Shown here one piece after another: positions 37,647 through 47,694 of a stretch of DNA of 64,000 nucleotides. The first letter of the stretch is position 1; each line of letters opens with the position of its first letter. Below the pieces are notes generated by a model. The model saw nothing but the letters and a program-made list of their open reading frames with translations. It had not been told where the DNA came from and ran no database searches. Source of the DNA: Firmicutes bacterium CAG:882 (lineage in GTDB: Bacteria > Bacillota > Clostridia > Lachnospirales > Lachnospiraceae); assembly GCA_000435595.1 (NCBI GenBank), contig FR895454.1, positions 1 to 64,000 of the forward strand, read 5' to 3'. The position numbers and the translations under genes are program-made.

Positions 37647-39098
37647 CTATACGATACTTTCGCCACGGATTGCTTTTGATATTCCGTTAGCTACAAAGAG
37701 CAAGATTACACTCACGATTGTCTTTACCATACCTACAACCGTGGACAAAGGAATGAGTCCTCCGCTGATACCCAGCTTATATACAAAGAGATCCAACACC
37801 TCGATGGTGTTTGTGTTGTTAGCTGTCTCGAACACGAGGTACTGATCCATACCGTTGCTTAGAATACCTGCAACTGACATAAGAAGAAGTACACAGTATG
37901 TAGGAAGAAGTCCCGGAAGTGTTATGTACCACATCTTCTGGAAACGTCCCGCACCGTCAACCGTAGCCGCCTCATACAGCTGTACATCTATTCCGGATAT
38001 AGCCGCTATGTAAATGATTGCGCTCCAACCTGTGCCCTTCCACATGCCCCATGCGAGCATCTTGAACCATGTTCCGGAGTCACCCATCAGATAGTTGGTT
38101 GCGTGGTTCGCTCCGGTTATCATCGTGAGGAAACCGTTTAGGAAACCGTCTGTCGAGAAGATTGCATATGCAATGGCGTAAACTAAAACCCAGCTTATGA
38201 AGTTAGGAATTGTTGTAAATGTCTGTACAATCTTTCTGAACCATGAACACTTAATCTCGGATATGAATATGGCAAATGCCATAGGAAGCCAGCTTGTAGC
38301 AATTCCAAGTCCGCTCATTACAAGTGTATTTCTGAGAACTCTTACGATATCTCTTTTTGTTGCCGCATTGTTGAACAGATACTTAAACCACTTCATTCCG
38401 ACAAAGTTGTCTGCCGAAAGCGTTCCGCCTGCCGAGTAATCGAAGAATGCATATCTCCATCCGAACAAAGGAAGATAGCAGAATATGAATGCAAGCATTG
38501 CAAACGGAAGGAACATAAGGAATAATCTGTACTTTGTCTGCATCTCCATCTTGTCGGCTTTATCTGCCTTAGGCAGAACCACAAGATTAAGTATTGAAAA
38601 TACAAGCTGTATAAGTGCAGCCACAAGAAAGATTATAAAGCCTATCGCAAATCCCGGTACAACCTTCTCAGGTCTGCTGCATGCCATCATCTCATTGTAG
38701 CCAAGCATAAGAACCACAAGTCCTGCACTCTGTATAACTGCACCGACAAGCGAAATCTTATTGCTTAAATTCTTCATTTTAAGATTTCCAAGAGATACAC
38801 ATGAGCCTGCCGCACACACCACAATACCGATACATATAATCATACTTCCCATGAAAATAAATGTGTATGCCGACTGTGATACCCAGCCCTGACGTATTGC
38901 TCGTCCTGCTCCACTCACAAGACTGCTGTATGACACGCCTGCCGTAAATACCGAAAGATTCTTGCTTATCAGTGCTGAAAAACGTCCCGGATTGATTGCG
39001 GGAAGAAACATCATGAACACTGACAGAAGCGAAACCAGACGCGAAATATAGTAGAACTTATTAGCTTTTTTCTCTCTTTTGCTGATTATTTCGTTCAT
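37647..39098 (-). CDS. ABC transporter permease, LplB type, with extra N-terminal membrane domain
   Basis: A 483-residue permease, against about 300-320 for usual LplB proteins. The permease proper begins near residue 190 (YRLFLMFLPFAMLAFIFCYL) and holds the EAA loop YEAATVDGAGRFQKMWYITL near 385-404. The first 185 residues add about five predicted membrane helices (including FIFMGSMIICIGIVVCAAGS and GFIIFLVAALIQLVFSILNL) that I cannot assign to a known domain. It is the first gene of the transport unit. Confidence 0.87.
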   Translation of the reverse strand: MNEIISKREKKANKFYYISRLVSLLSVFMMFLPAINPGRFSALISKNLSVFTAGVSYSSLVSGAGRAIRQGWVSQSAYTFIFMGSMIICIGIVVCAAGSCVSLGNLKMKNLSNKISLVGAVIQSAGLVVLMLGYNEMMACSRPEKVVPGFAIGFIIFLVAALIQLVFSILNLVVLPKADKADKMEMQTKYRLFLMFLPFAMLAFIFCYLPLFGWRYAFFDYSAGGTLSADNFVGMKWFKYLFNNAATKRDIVRVLRNTLVMSGLGIATSWLPMAFAIFISEIKCSWFRKIVQTFTTIPNFISWVLVYAIAYAIFSTDGFLNGFLTMITGANHATNYLMGDSGTWFKMLAWGMWKGTGWSAIIYIAAISGIDVQLYEAATVDGAGRFQKMWYITLPGLLPTYCVLLLMSVAGILSNGMDQYLVFETANNTNTIEVLDLFVYKLGISGGLIPLSTVVGMVKTIVSVILLFVANGISKAIRGESIV

Positions 39099-39226
39099 CT
39101 TGATACCTCCTTGCTTTATGCTTACATTATATATTTTTCATAATTTTTTTAATACCGTCATTATAAGTTCAAAATTGCATTCACTTTTTGCAGTGCAGCT
39201 TTTTGTGTTTTGAATCTCCTATAAAG

Positions 39227-39531
39227 ATGATGTCGAGGTCAAACAGGCATTAGTATTTTGAATGTATAAACGAATGTATTTATGCATTTTGCTTCCGATT
39301 GTGCGAAGCAAGGTGTTCTAAGGGCTCCGGCATACCTATTGATAATGTCCGCCACCGATGCAAAATCAGCCATCCATGGCTGTTTGCATCTATTCCGACA
39401 TCCATGTCGGAATTGGCTGCGCTGTGAACGTAGTCCTAAGAACAACTAAGCTTCTTCCAAAAGTCACAAAATGCATAAATACATTCTTTTTACATTATGA
39501 AGATATTTTGCCTGTTTGACCTCAACATCAT
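39227..39531 (-). mobile_element. Structured inverted-repeat element, copy B
   Basis: About 305 bases in opposite orientation to copies A and C. The ends are ATGATGT(C/T)GAGGTCAAAC and complement, with TIR identity extending about 50 bases inward. On the minus strand the outer stem is 39446-39432 with 39326-39312, two hairpins carry CATGGATG caps, and GGTGGCGG lies at 39356-39349. A 68-codon frame inside it runs through the stems and is not a gene. Confidence 0.82.
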
Positions 39532-39540
39532 ATACATACG

Positions 39541-39675
39541 GATGTCAAAACTTGCTCAATAAACTTAATAATGTGTGATGTGTTATATTTATGTATATCA
39601 CGACTTTTGGCGCATAAATATATTCCCTTTATACATTATGAAGATATTTTGCCTATTTGACCTCAATATATATTA
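39541..39675. mobile_element. Core-less fragment of the structured element, copy D
   Basis: The left end (GATGTCAAAACTTGC to CACGACTTTTGG) matches copy C. It is joined directly to a right end of copy B type (CATAAATATATT to TTTGACCTC). The whole hairpin core is missing, so this looks like an internally deleted or recombined element. Confidence 0.7.
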
Positions 39676-39676
39676 T

Positions 39677-39780
39677 GGTGTAAAAACATGCCGATTTAAT
39701 ATACAAGCGCACAAAATGTTATGTATATGATATCGATTCCGTTGTCCGAAGCAGGCTGTTCTAAGTACTCTGGCAGGTAT
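39677..39780 (-). mobile_element. Degraded fragment of the structured element, copy E
   Basis: Starts with an end like copy C (GGTGTAAAAACATGCC) and keeps the block that in copy B reads GCGAAGCAAGGTGTTCTAAG, here CCGAAGCAGGCTGTTCTAAG. The rest of the core is lost. From 39781 to 39846 only A/T-rich sequence is seen. Confidence 0.6.
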
Positions 39781-39846
39781 TATGCATGATAATTATTTGC
39801 TTTCAGGGGAAAGTATGTTATTATTAAATTAAATATATAGAGTTAC

Positions 39847-40140
39847 GGTGTCAAAACATGCCTAATAAGCTTTTATGTGTATGATGTGTTATATTTATTC
39901 TTATCACGATTTTGGGAGAAACTTAGATGTTCTTAGGACTCTGCTGATTCTCCAGCCAAAAGCAGCATGGATGCTGCTTTAGAAGCAATGCATACAAGGA
40001 TGTATGCTTTGCTTCGGTGGCGGACATATAGAAAAACACTTATCAGAGTCCTTAGAACATCTTGCTTCGTACAACTAAGCTGATAAGAATAAATATAACA
40101 CATCATACATTTATAAATTTAATCAGCATGTTTTGGCACC
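39847..40140 (+). mobile_element. Structured inverted-repeat element, copy C (best preserved)
   Basis: 294 bases with ends GGTGTCAAAACATGC and GCATGTTTTGGCACC (one mismatch), and a long second TIR block (39879-39906 with 40080-40107) that is perfect. Core: outer stem 39926-39943 with 40044-40061 (17 of 18 paired, one T-T), hairpin 39961-39978 capped CATGGATG, hairpin 39982-40015 capped CAAGGATG, then GGTGGCGG at 40016-40023 and CTTGCTTCG after the stem. It ends 38 bases before the lipoprotein gene start. Confidence 0.85.
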
Positions 40141-40178
40141 CGAATCCTATTAAATAAATAATATCAGAGGTGAACAAA

Positions 40179-41933
40179 GTGCGAAAAAATGTAATATTGG
40201 CGGTGCTTGCAATCGGATGTCTTGTGATTGGCGGCTGTACGAAGGAGAATGACAGTTATGAGACTATACAAGAGCAGCAGAAGGAGACTGTAGGGACTGA
40301 AGCGGTTACGGAGATTGAAACTCAGACGCGCGAAGGTATCTATGGAATCGAGAGCAGTCTTAATATAGAAGAGATGAATAGGATTAAGGAGAAATATTCA
40401 TATATATTTGATGAGCTTGAGCTGCCGGAAAGCGTGATTTACACAAGCATTCTCTCAGCCCAGAGCGATGACGGCGAAATCTGTATTGCATTCACAGGTG
40501 TGGACGATGCGGCAAACGGTATCAATGAAGTGAGCAATTATGGACGTATAATCAGGTACAGGGATAATGATGGTTCACCGGAAATGACGGTTACTGCTGT
40601 TCCGTATCAGATTTCCAAGAGCAAAATTTCAGCATTATATTACAATAACGGAATATGTGTAATCGGAACAAAAAACGGTGCAGGGAATGAATTTGGAAAA
40701 GTGATGATATATAGGCAGTACGAGGATAATAATGGACTTGATGAGTACAGCATCGACTGTGGTGAGTACGGTGTGAGTGAGGAAAATTCTGCTTATGTCA
40801 GTGATATTTATATTAATGACGATGAGACATACTGTGATGTGGTGACTGCCGAGGGCGACAGGACTGTGGTTAAGCTGCCATTTTTAGGAGATACAATGAG
40901 AACTCAGGATGAGTATGCTGCGAGCATATTGGGCTTGGACGACTGTGTTCATGACGGCTCATGGAATAACGGTGTTGCAATGTACGAATCGGATATCGAT
41001 GAGGATGGCATTGATGAATATGTTATAAGCTCAGGCAGCAACTGCCTCGGCATAGTGCGCTCCGATGATTTTACGGTTATTTATACCGTTTTGTCCGAAT
41101 ATCTGAGACTTGATGATTACCTGTCCGATGTGTCAATGGCTGTGAGAGATGTTCTGTCTGAAGATGAACCGGGAAAATTTAAGTATCTGACATTCACGCT
41201 TACCGGAATTGACGGTGAGAGTTTTGAACAAGAGGTGTTAATACCGGCTGACTATTCCGACAAATATACCGGAACTTCTTTAAACTTCAGCTATGCACCG
41301 ATATATGATGAGTTTGACGGAACATTGACCATGAATGGGTCGATAGTGGCAGATTACGACTTAAACAGTTACGCGCAGACATCGATAGCTACCGTGCATG
41401 CTAAAATGGTTTATGATGAAATGCTAAGAGGCATTACACTTTCGGGTGAGTATGTTCTAGGACCGGCCGACACAAGAAAAATGCCTGATGAGAATATCAG
41501 GCTTGATGATTGTGAGGTTATGACAGGAACGAGGGAAGAAATTGCCGGGTTCATAGGAACACCACAGAAGATGGAGGCATATCCTGACTGGGAGATGTTT
41601 TTAATAAAGATTGACAATCATTGGCGTGTCGGATATTACAAGGACGGTACAGCGGTTATTATATATTATAATTCAGGCTGTTACAGGCTGTCTGACTACA
41701 GAGAAAGCTATGAGGGCAAGGTATGCATTGTGGCACAGGCAGACAAGGAGGAAGGCTTTAAGTTCGGGGAGTGGCAGCTTGAAAATCTTGGGGTTGATAT
41801 CACGTCACAAAGCGGCATTATGAGTGTGAGCGACAATGACGGCGACGGAAGCCGGGAACTCATGGCAGGAGTCATAACAGACGATGATGCACATAGTCTG
41901 TTATGGTACCATGAAATAGAGCTAAAAAAATAA
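40179..41933 (+). CDS. Lipoprotein of unknown function with calcium-loop repeats
   Basis: A 584-residue secreted lipoprotein. The N-terminus has a short signal with lipobox VIGGC, giving C20 as anchor. The mature part is acidic. Two D-x-D-x-D-G loops (DIDEDGIDEY in the middle and DNDGDGSREL near the end) resemble FG-GAP/VCBS calcium-binding loops of surface beta-propellers. I recognise no enzyme domain. The GTG at 40179 fits AGAGG upstream better than the GTG at 40170. Its leader abuts repeat copy C. Confidence 0.7.
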   Translation: MRKNVILAVLAIGCLVIGGCTKENDSYETIQEQQKETVGTEAVTEIETQTREGIYGIESSLNIEEMNRIKEKYSYIFDELELPESVIYTSILSAQSDDGEICIAFTGVDDAANGINEVSNYGRIIRYRDNDGSPEMTVTAVPYQISKSKISALYYNNGICVIGTKNGAGNEFGKVMIYRQYEDNNGLDEYSIDCGEYGVSEENSAYVSDIYINDDETYCDVVTAEGDRTVVKLPFLGDTMRTQDEYAASILGLDDCVHDGSWNNGVAMYESDIDEDGIDEYVISSGSNCLGIVRSDDFTVIYTVLSEYLRLDDYLSDVSMAVRDVLSEDEPGKFKYLTFTLTGIDGESFEQEVLIPADYSDKYTGTSLNFSYAPIYDEFDGTLTMNGSIVADYDLNSYAQTSIATVHAKMVYDEMLRGITLSGEYVLGPADTRKMPDENIRLDDCEVMTGTREEIAGFIGTPQKMEAYPDWEMFLIKIDNHWRVGYYKDGTAVIIYYNSGCYRLSDYRESYEGKVCIVAQADKEEGFKFGEWQLENLGVDITSQSGIMSVSDNDGDGSRELMAGVITDDDAHSLLWYHEIELKK

Positions 41934-41952
41934 AAATGCTGTATATCGGGTA

Positions 41953-41981
41953 TTGATTTCTGAAAAACAATCTTGTATTAT
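41953..41981 (+). promoter_or_regulatory. Promoter of plsX-acpP
   Basis: TTGATT (41953-41958), 17 bases, TATTAT (41976-41981), about 40 bases before the plsX ATG. Confidence 0.65.
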
Positions 41982-42021
41982 GTATAAAGTGGTTGCCATA
42001 GTTGAAAAGAGGAGAATAATT

Positions 42022-43044
42022 ATGCAGGAAAAAGTAATAGTAGCTGTAGATGCCATGGGTGGTGATAATGCTCCGGCAGAGATTATCAAGGGCGTTATTG
42101 ATGCTGTTTCACAGAGCGAGAGCATTGTGGTTAAGCTCGTCGGACAGGAAAATGTGATTTCTGAGGAACTTAAGAAGTATACATACAGAGACGGTGCCGT
42201 TCAGATTGTTAATGCTTCTGAGGTTATAGAGACAGGTGAACCTCCTGTTATGGCTATACGACGCAAGAAAGATTCATCGATTGTGGTTGCACTTAATCTT
42301 GTCAAGAAGGGCGAGGCTGATGCGTTCGTGTCTGCCGGAAGCTCGGGAGCCATTCTTGTGGGCGGTCAGCTCATTGTGGGAAGAATTAAGGGCGTTGACA
42401 GACCTCCTTTTGCACCGCTCATTCCGACTAAGAAGGGAGTCTCTCTTCTTGTTGACTGCGGAGCGAATGTTGATGCAAGACCTGCACATCTTCTCCAGTT
42501 TGCCAAGATGGGTTCAATATATATGGAGTACGTTCTTGGCGTCAGGAACCCTAAGGTTGCGATTGTAAATATCGGAGCCGAGGAGGAGAAGGGCAACCAG
42601 CTTGTCAAGGAGACATATCCGCTTCTTAAGGAGTGTAAGGAGATTAACTTTGTCGGAAGCGTTGAGGCGAGAGATATTCCGGAAGGAAATGTGGATGTTA
42701 TTGTCACGGAGGCATTTGTGGGAAATGTAATTCTCAAGCTCTACGAGGGTATGGGAAGTACCTTGATTGGCATGATTAAGGCGGGAATGATGACCAGTCT
42801 GAGAAGCAAGATTGGTGCATTGCTTGTCAAGCCGGCACTTAAAAAGACGCTCAAGAAGTTCGACGCGACAGAGTACGGCGGAGCACCGATGATTGGCCTT
42901 AACGGTCTTGTGGTTAAGACACACGGCAATGCGAAGGCTAAAGAAGTGTGTAATTCCATCCTCCAGTGTGTGACATTCAAGGAGCAGGGAATTAACGATA
43001 AAATCAAAGAGTCGATTGCTGCAGAGCAGTCAGACGAACAGTAA
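42022..43044 (+). CDS. plsX: Phosphate acyltransferase PlsX
   Basis: A 340-residue enzyme that makes acyl-phosphate from acyl-ACP for phospholipid synthesis. VDAMGGDNAPAEIIKG at the start and RKKDSSIVVALNLVKKGEAD and SAGSSGAIL further on are the family signature. The ATG at 42022 has GAGGAGA upstream; a longer in-frame reading would start inside the promoter. It is followed after 32 bases by acpP, the normal pairing. rpmF, often just upstream in Firmicutes, is not here. Confidence 0.96.
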   Translation: MQEKVIVAVDAMGGDNAPAEIIKGVIDAVSQSESIVVKLVGQENVISEELKKYTYRDGAVQIVNASEVIETGEPPVMAIRRKKDSSIVVALNLVKKGEADAFVSAGSSGAILVGGQLIVGRIKGVDRPPFAPLIPTKKGVSLLVDCGANVDARPAHLLQFAKMGSIYMEYVLGVRNPKVAIVNIGAEEEKGNQLVKETYPLLKECKEINFVGSVEARDIPEGNVDVIVTEAFVGNVILKLYEGMGSTLIGMIKAGMMTSLRSKIGALLVKPALKKTLKKFDATEYGGAPMIGLNGLVVKTHGNAKAKEVCNSILQCVTFKEQGINDKIKESIAAEQSDEQ

Positions 43045-43076
43045 ATTTTTTAAGAAAAGGAAGGAAGTATTTAGAA

Positions 43077-43307
43077 ATGGAATTTGAAAAGTTACAGTCA
43101 ATTATCGCAGAGGTTTTGAATATTGATGCCGATGAAGTCACAATGGATAAGACATTCGTTGACGATCTCGGAGCAGATTCTCTTGATGTGTTCCAGATTA
43201 TCATGGGTATTGAGGAGGAGTTTGATATCGAGATTCCTAACGACGCTGCGGAGAACATTTCAACTGTAGCAGATGCCGTTGAGCAGATTAAGAACGCACT
43301 TAACTAA
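43077..43307 (+). CDS. acpP: Acyl carrier protein
   Basis: A 76-residue acidic four-helix carrier protein. The phosphopantetheine attachment serine is S35 in GADSLD. It serves fatty acid synthesis and the PlsX reaction encoded just upstream. AAGGAAGG precedes the ATG. Confidence 0.97.
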   Translation: MEFEKLQSIIAEVLNIDADEVTMDKTFVDDLGADSLDVFQIIMGIEEEFDIEIPNDAAENISTVADAVEQIKNALN

Positions 43308-43329
43308 GATTATACATTTTATTTATTAT

Positions 43330-43360
43330 GAAAAAGCCCATCATAGGTGGGCTCTTTTTC
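43330..43360 (+). terminator. Terminator after acpP
   Basis: GAAAAAGCCCA pairs with TGGGCTCTTTTTC around a short loop, with one bulged C in the T run. It separates plsX-acpP from rnc. Confidence 0.8.
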
Positions 43361-43405
43361 ATAATAGGTGTTGTTCATTTTACAGGAGGTGTATTAACAG
43401 AAGTT

Positions 43406-44098
43406 ATGACAGATACACAATTAGAGAAATTTGAGAAAATCATAGGATACGAGTTCAAGAATAAGAGGCTGCTTGAGAGGGCACTTACACACAGCTCGTA
43501 TTGCAACGAAATTAAGCGTTTAAAGAACCAGAGCAATGAGCGCTTGGAATTTTTGGGAGATGCGGTTCTTGAGGTGACAGTAAGCGACTATCTTTTTGAA
43601 AAATATCCTGAAAAAACAGAGGGGGAACTGACTAAGCTTCGTGCCAGTATAGTCTGTGAGCCGACGCTTGCATTGTGCAGCCGTGAAATAAAGCTTGGAG
43701 AGTGGATTCTTTTAAGCAAGGGCGAAGAGCATACAGGTGGAAGAAACAGGGATTCCATTACATCAGATGCGATGGAGGCGGTTATCGGTGCGATATACCG
43801 CGACGGTGGATTTGAGCCGGCACAGAACTATATCAGACGTTTTATACTTGAAGATATAGACAACAAGAAGCTGTTTTATGACAGCAAGACGATTTTACAG
43901 GAGCTTCTTCAAAAGGATAGTGGCGTTGAGCCGGAATATGAGATTACAGGTGAGAACGGGCCTGACCATGACAAGCACTTCACGGCTGTTGTAAAGTGTG
44001 ACGGAACAGTGATTGGCGAAGGTGAAGGACATACTAAGAAGGCGGCACAGCAGTCAGCCGCTTACAATGCTATTTTAAAGAAGAGAAGCAGAATATAG
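43406..44098 (+). CDS. rnc: Ribonuclease III
   Basis: A 230-residue double-strand RNase. The catalytic motif ERLEFLGDAVLE and the second acidic site DAMEAVIGAIYRDGG are intact, and a dsRNA-binding domain fills the C-terminal 70 residues (GENGPDHDKHFTAVV, KKAAQQSAAYNAIL). I start it at MTDTQLEKFEKIIGYEF (43406) by homology; an earlier in-frame ATG would lie in the acpP terminator. The nearest AGGAGG is rather far (16 bases). It precedes smc as in most Firmicutes. Confidence 0.94.
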   Translation: MTDTQLEKFEKIIGYEFKNKRLLERALTHSSYCNEIKRLKNQSNERLEFLGDAVLEVTVSDYLFEKYPEKTEGELTKLRASIVCEPTLALCSREIKLGEWILLSKGEEHTGGRNRDSITSDAMEAVIGAIYRDGGFEPAQNYIRRFILEDIDNKKLFYDSKTILQELLQKDSGVEPEYEITGENGPDHDKHFTAVVKCDGTVIGEGEGHTKKAAQQSAAYNAILKKRSRI

Positions 44099-44113
44099 AA
44101 CAGGAACAGACGT

Positions 44114-47100
44114 ATGTATTTGAAATCCATAGAGGTACAGGGCTTTAAGTCCTTTGCCAACAGATTAGTATTTGAGTTTCATAATGGTATTACCGGTATT
44201 GTAGGACCAAACGGAAGCGGTAAAAGTAACATAGGCGATGCGGTGAGGTGGGTGCTCGGAGAACAGAGTGCCAAGCAGCTCCGAGGCGGAAAGATGGAGG
44301 ACGTTATTTTTGCCGGAACAGAGCTTCGTAAGCCGGTAAGTTATGCGTCCGTTGCAATCACGATTGATAATTCAGACCACGCGCTTCCTGTTGATTTTGA
44401 CCAGGTAACAATAACGAGAAAGGTGTTCCGTTCAGGTGAGAGTGAGTATCTCATGAATGGTTCCGCATGCAGGCTCAGAGATATCAATGAGCTTTTTTAC
44501 GATACAGGTATCGGCAAGGAAGGTTACTCGATTATCGGGCAGGGTCAGATTGACAGAATTTTAAGCGGTAAGCCGGAAGAGAGAAGAGAGCTTTTTGATG
44601 AGGCGGCCGGAATTGTCAAGTTCAAGAGACGTAAGGCGGCGGCGCAGAAGAAGCTTGATGATGAGAGCCGGAATCTGGTGCGTGTAAATGATATTCTTGC
44701 TGAACTTGAAAAGCAGGTGGGACCGCTTGAGCATCAGGCGGAGAAAGCGAAAGAATATCTTAAATTAAAAGAAGAATTAAAAAAGAATGATGTTAATCTC
44801 TTCCTTATAGAATCAGACGAATTCAAGGAAGAGCTTGCCAAGGTAAATGAGACATTTTCCATAGCGGATGCTGAGCTTAAGGCGGCAAAGGCTGAATTTG
44901 AGAAGTCGGGAGCCGAATATGAGGCTAACGAGGAAAGACTGTCATGCCTTAATCATACGATTGAGGAGAACAGCAGTATTGCAAATCAGGCAGAGATTGA
45001 TAAGAACAGACTATCAAGCCAGATAGAGCTCCTGAATGAACAGATTAAGTCTGTTCTTGCGAGTGATGAGCAGCTTAACAAGCGTCTTGATTCAATTAAG
45101 GAGCGTCTTTTAGATTCCGATGAGGAGAAGAAGCGCCTCATATCCGAAAGATTTAAGCTCACTGACCGTCTCGATGAGATGAAGGCAGAATGTGAAGAGG
45201 CAGACAATATTGTAAAGAGCCTGACTGAGAGCATTGCAGAACTTGAAGAAAATGTAGAGAACGGAAAAGACGATGTGATTGACAATCTGAATGAAAGAGG
45301 TCAGATTAAGGCAAAGCTGCAGAGAAATGTCACACTCTTAGAGCAGGTTAATATTCGCAAGTCGGAGCTTACAAGAAAGCTTATCAATTGCAAGAGTGAG
45401 GAGGACACGCAGAAACAGAATCTTGATTCTTTAAAAAAGCAGTTGTCGGATGTCAGAGAGGATATTTCATCCATCAATGAAAAGCTGTCCGACAGGGAGA
45501 AGAACCAGCTTCTTATCAGAGATACAATTAACAAATACAACACTGATATCAATAATCTTAACAGGATTGTGATGGGTGAAAGCTCACGGCTCGAGTCCCT
45601 TAAAAACATCACTGAGCGCTATGACGGTTATGGCAGCAGCATCAGAAAGGTGATGGAACAGAAAGAGAAAAACAAAGGTATAATCGGTGTTGTTGCTGAT
45701 ATCATTAAGACAAAGAAACAGTATGAGACGGCTATTGAGACGGCGCTCGGCGGTACAATTCAGAATATTGTCACTGATAACGAAGAGACTGCAAAAGGGC
45801 TTATCACATTTCTTAAGCAGAATAAGTTCGGACGCGCCACGTTCCTTCCGCTCTCTGCAATAAGCGGACGTGATATAAAGGTTGATAATACTCTTACAAG
45901 TGAGAAGGGAGCGATAGGCTTTGCCAATCAGCTTATAGAATGTGACAGTGAGTTTTATGAGCTTGCAAGATATCTGCTCGGAAGAATACTTGTGGTCGAC
46001 AATATCGACAATGCACTTGCGATAGCGAGAAGACACAACCATTCGGTGAGAATTGTCACGCTTGAGGGCGATATGCTGAGTCCGGGCGGTTCAATGTCAG
46101 GTGGTGCATTTAAGAACAGCAGCAATCTCTTAGGACGAAGAAGAGAGATTGAGGAACTTGAGACATCCGTTGCAGGCAACGAGAAGAAGCTTAAGAGCCT
46201 TGAGACGGAACTTTCCAATGCCAGAGATAAGCTGAGCGTGGTGAGAAATGAGCTTGAGCAGCTTAAGACAGAGCTGCAGGAAAAGCAGCTTGCCGAAAAT
46301 ACCTCCTTAATGAATCTTGAAGCAGCAGAAAGAAAGCAGGAGGAGTTAAACAGAGCATACACCAACAGCAAGAGGGAGTCAGAGGAGATAGAAGTTTCCG
46401 TTCTGCAGATTAATGCAGAGATAGATGCATGTAAGATAGCCCTTGCAGAGTCGGAGAGACATGACAAAGAACTCACGGATAAAATCAATTCCGACAATGC
46501 AAAAATAGAGCAGAATAAGGCTGAACTTGCTGCAAGACAGGCAGAAGCCGAGAAGAGACATATTGAGCTTGCCAATTTCTCACAGCAGGATACCTTCGCG
46601 GAGGAGAACATTAAGCGCGTATTGAGGGAAATATCAAGACTTAATGAGGAAGCTGATGAGATAAAGGATAGTTTAGGCTCGGCTGACGATGAAATACGCG
46701 AAAAGAAGGAAAATATAGCAAAAATTGGCGAAACCATAGCGACAGCGGAGGCAAAAATTGCCGAATATGCAGGAATTACTGCAAAAGAGCGCGAAGAGAG
46801 AGACAAGGTTCAGGAAAAGCAGAGAGAACTCTTCACAAGAAGAGAGGAGATTTCCGGACGCATTAATACGCTTGATAAAGAATGTCTTCGTATATCCTCA
46901 CGAATTGAGAAGATTGAGACCATGAGGGATGAACGCATAGACTATATGTGGAACGAGTATGAGCTGACACTTATCAGGGCTGCCGAGCTCAGGGATGAGA
47001 GTCTTAATAACTCGGATGTGCTGAGAAAAAGCATAACGGTCTTAAAGGCTGACATAAAAAAGCTTGGTGATGTCAATGTCAATGCTATTGAGGATTACAA

Positions 47101-47689
47101 GGAAATATCGGAAAGATACATATTCCTAAAGACGCAGCATGACGATCTGATAACGGCGAGAGATACACTTATCAAGGTCATAGATGAACTTGATACAGGA
47201 ATGAGAACGCAGTTTATAGAAAAATTTCAGGAAATCAAAGTTGAATTTGACAAGGTATTCAAGGAATTGTTTGGTGGCGGAAGGGGAACCCTCGAGCTTG
47301 AGGAGGACGTGGATATACTTGAGGCGGGAATTAAGATTATTTCACAGCCGCCCGGAAAGAAGCTGCAGAACATGATGCAGCTTTCAGGTGGAGAGAAAGC
47401 GCTCACAGCCATCTCTCTTTTGTTTGCCATTCAGAACCTAAAGCCGTCTCCGTTCTGTCTGCTCGACGAGATTGAGGCTGCACTTGACGATTCAAATGTT
47501 GTGAGATATGCAAAGTATCTTCATAAGCTTACCAAGAATACACAGTTCATCGTAATCACCCACAGACGAGGCACAATGGCTGCTGCGGACAGACTGTACG
47601 GTATCACCATGCAGGAGAAGGGTGTTTCGACACTTGTGTCTGTTGACCTTATCGAGGATCAGCTCGATGATAAAAGGGAGGAGAATTAG
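44114..47689 (+). CDS. smc: Chromosome segregation protein SMC
   Basis: An 1191-residue SMC ATPase: Walker [10 protein letters not shown] near 32-40, long coiled coil, hinge at about 510-660 ([19 protein letters not shown]), return coiled coil, then signature [11 protein letters not shown] and Walker [14 protein letters not shown]. With ScpA and ScpB it condenses and separates chromosomes. Length and order are normal. The start has only a weak ribosome site and lies 15 bases after the rnc stop. Confidence 0.97.
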   Translation: MYLKSIEVQGFKSFANRLVFEFHNGITGIVGPNGSGKSNIGDAVRWVLGEQSAKQLRGGKMEDVIFAGTELRKPVSYASVAITIDNSDHALPVDFDQVTITRKVFRSGESEYLMNGSACRLRDINELFYDTGIGKEGYSIIGQGQIDRILSGKPEERRELFDEAAGIVKFKRRKAAAQKKLDDESRNLVRVNDILAELEKQVGPLEHQAEKAKEYLKLKEELKKNDVNLFLIESDEFKEELAKVNETFSIADAELKAAKAEFEKSGAEYEANEERLSCLNHTIEENSSIANQAEIDKNRLSSQIELLNEQIKSVLASDEQLNKRLDSIKERLLDSDEEKKRLISERFKLTDRLDEMKAECEEADNIVKSLTESIAELEENVENGKDDVIDNLNERGQIKAKLQRNVTLLEQVNIRKSELTRKLINCKSEEDTQKQNLDSLKKQLSDVREDISSINEKLSDREKNQLLIRDTINKYNTDINNLNRIVMGESSRLESLKNITERYDGYGSSIRKVMEQKEKNKGIIGVVADIIKTKKQYETAIETALGGTIQNIVTDNEETAKGLITFLKQNKFGRATFLPLSAISGRDIKVDNTLTSEKGAIGFANQLIECDSEFYELARYLLGRILVVDNIDNALAIARRHNHSVRIVTLEGDMLSPGGSMSGGAFKNSSNLLGRRREIEELETSVAGNEKKLKSLETELSNARDKLSVVRNELEQLKTELQEKQLAENTSLMNLEAAERKQEELNRAYTNSKRESEEIEVSVLQINAEIDACKIALAESERHDKELTDKINSDNAKIEQNKAELAARQAEAEKRHIELANFSQQDTFAEENIKRVLREISRLNEEADEIKDSLGSADDEIREKKENIAKIGETIATAEAKIAEYAGITAKEREERDKVQEKQRELFTRREEISGRINTLDKECLRISSRIEKIETMRDERIDYMWNEYELTLIRAAELRDESLNNSDVLRKSITVLKADIKKLGDVNVNAIEDYKEISERYIFLKTQHDDLITARDTLIKVIDELDTGMRTQFIEKFQEIKVEFDKVFKELFGGGRGTLELEEDVDILEAGIKIISQPPGKKLQNMMQLSGGEKALTAISLLFAIQNLKPSPFCLLDEIEAALDDSNVVRYAKYLHKLTKNTQFIVITHRRGTMAAADRLYGITMQEKGVSTLVSVDLIEDQLDDKREEN

Positions 47690-47694
47690 TTAAT

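Noticed and set aside
39239..39445. A 68-codon minus-strand frame in repeat copy B
   Set aside because: It runs through the hairpin core, is not kept in copies A and C, and has no initiation site.
45955..46806. A 283-codon Ser/Leu-rich minus-strand frame inside smc
   Set aside because: Composition is that expected from reading coiled-coil codons backwards.
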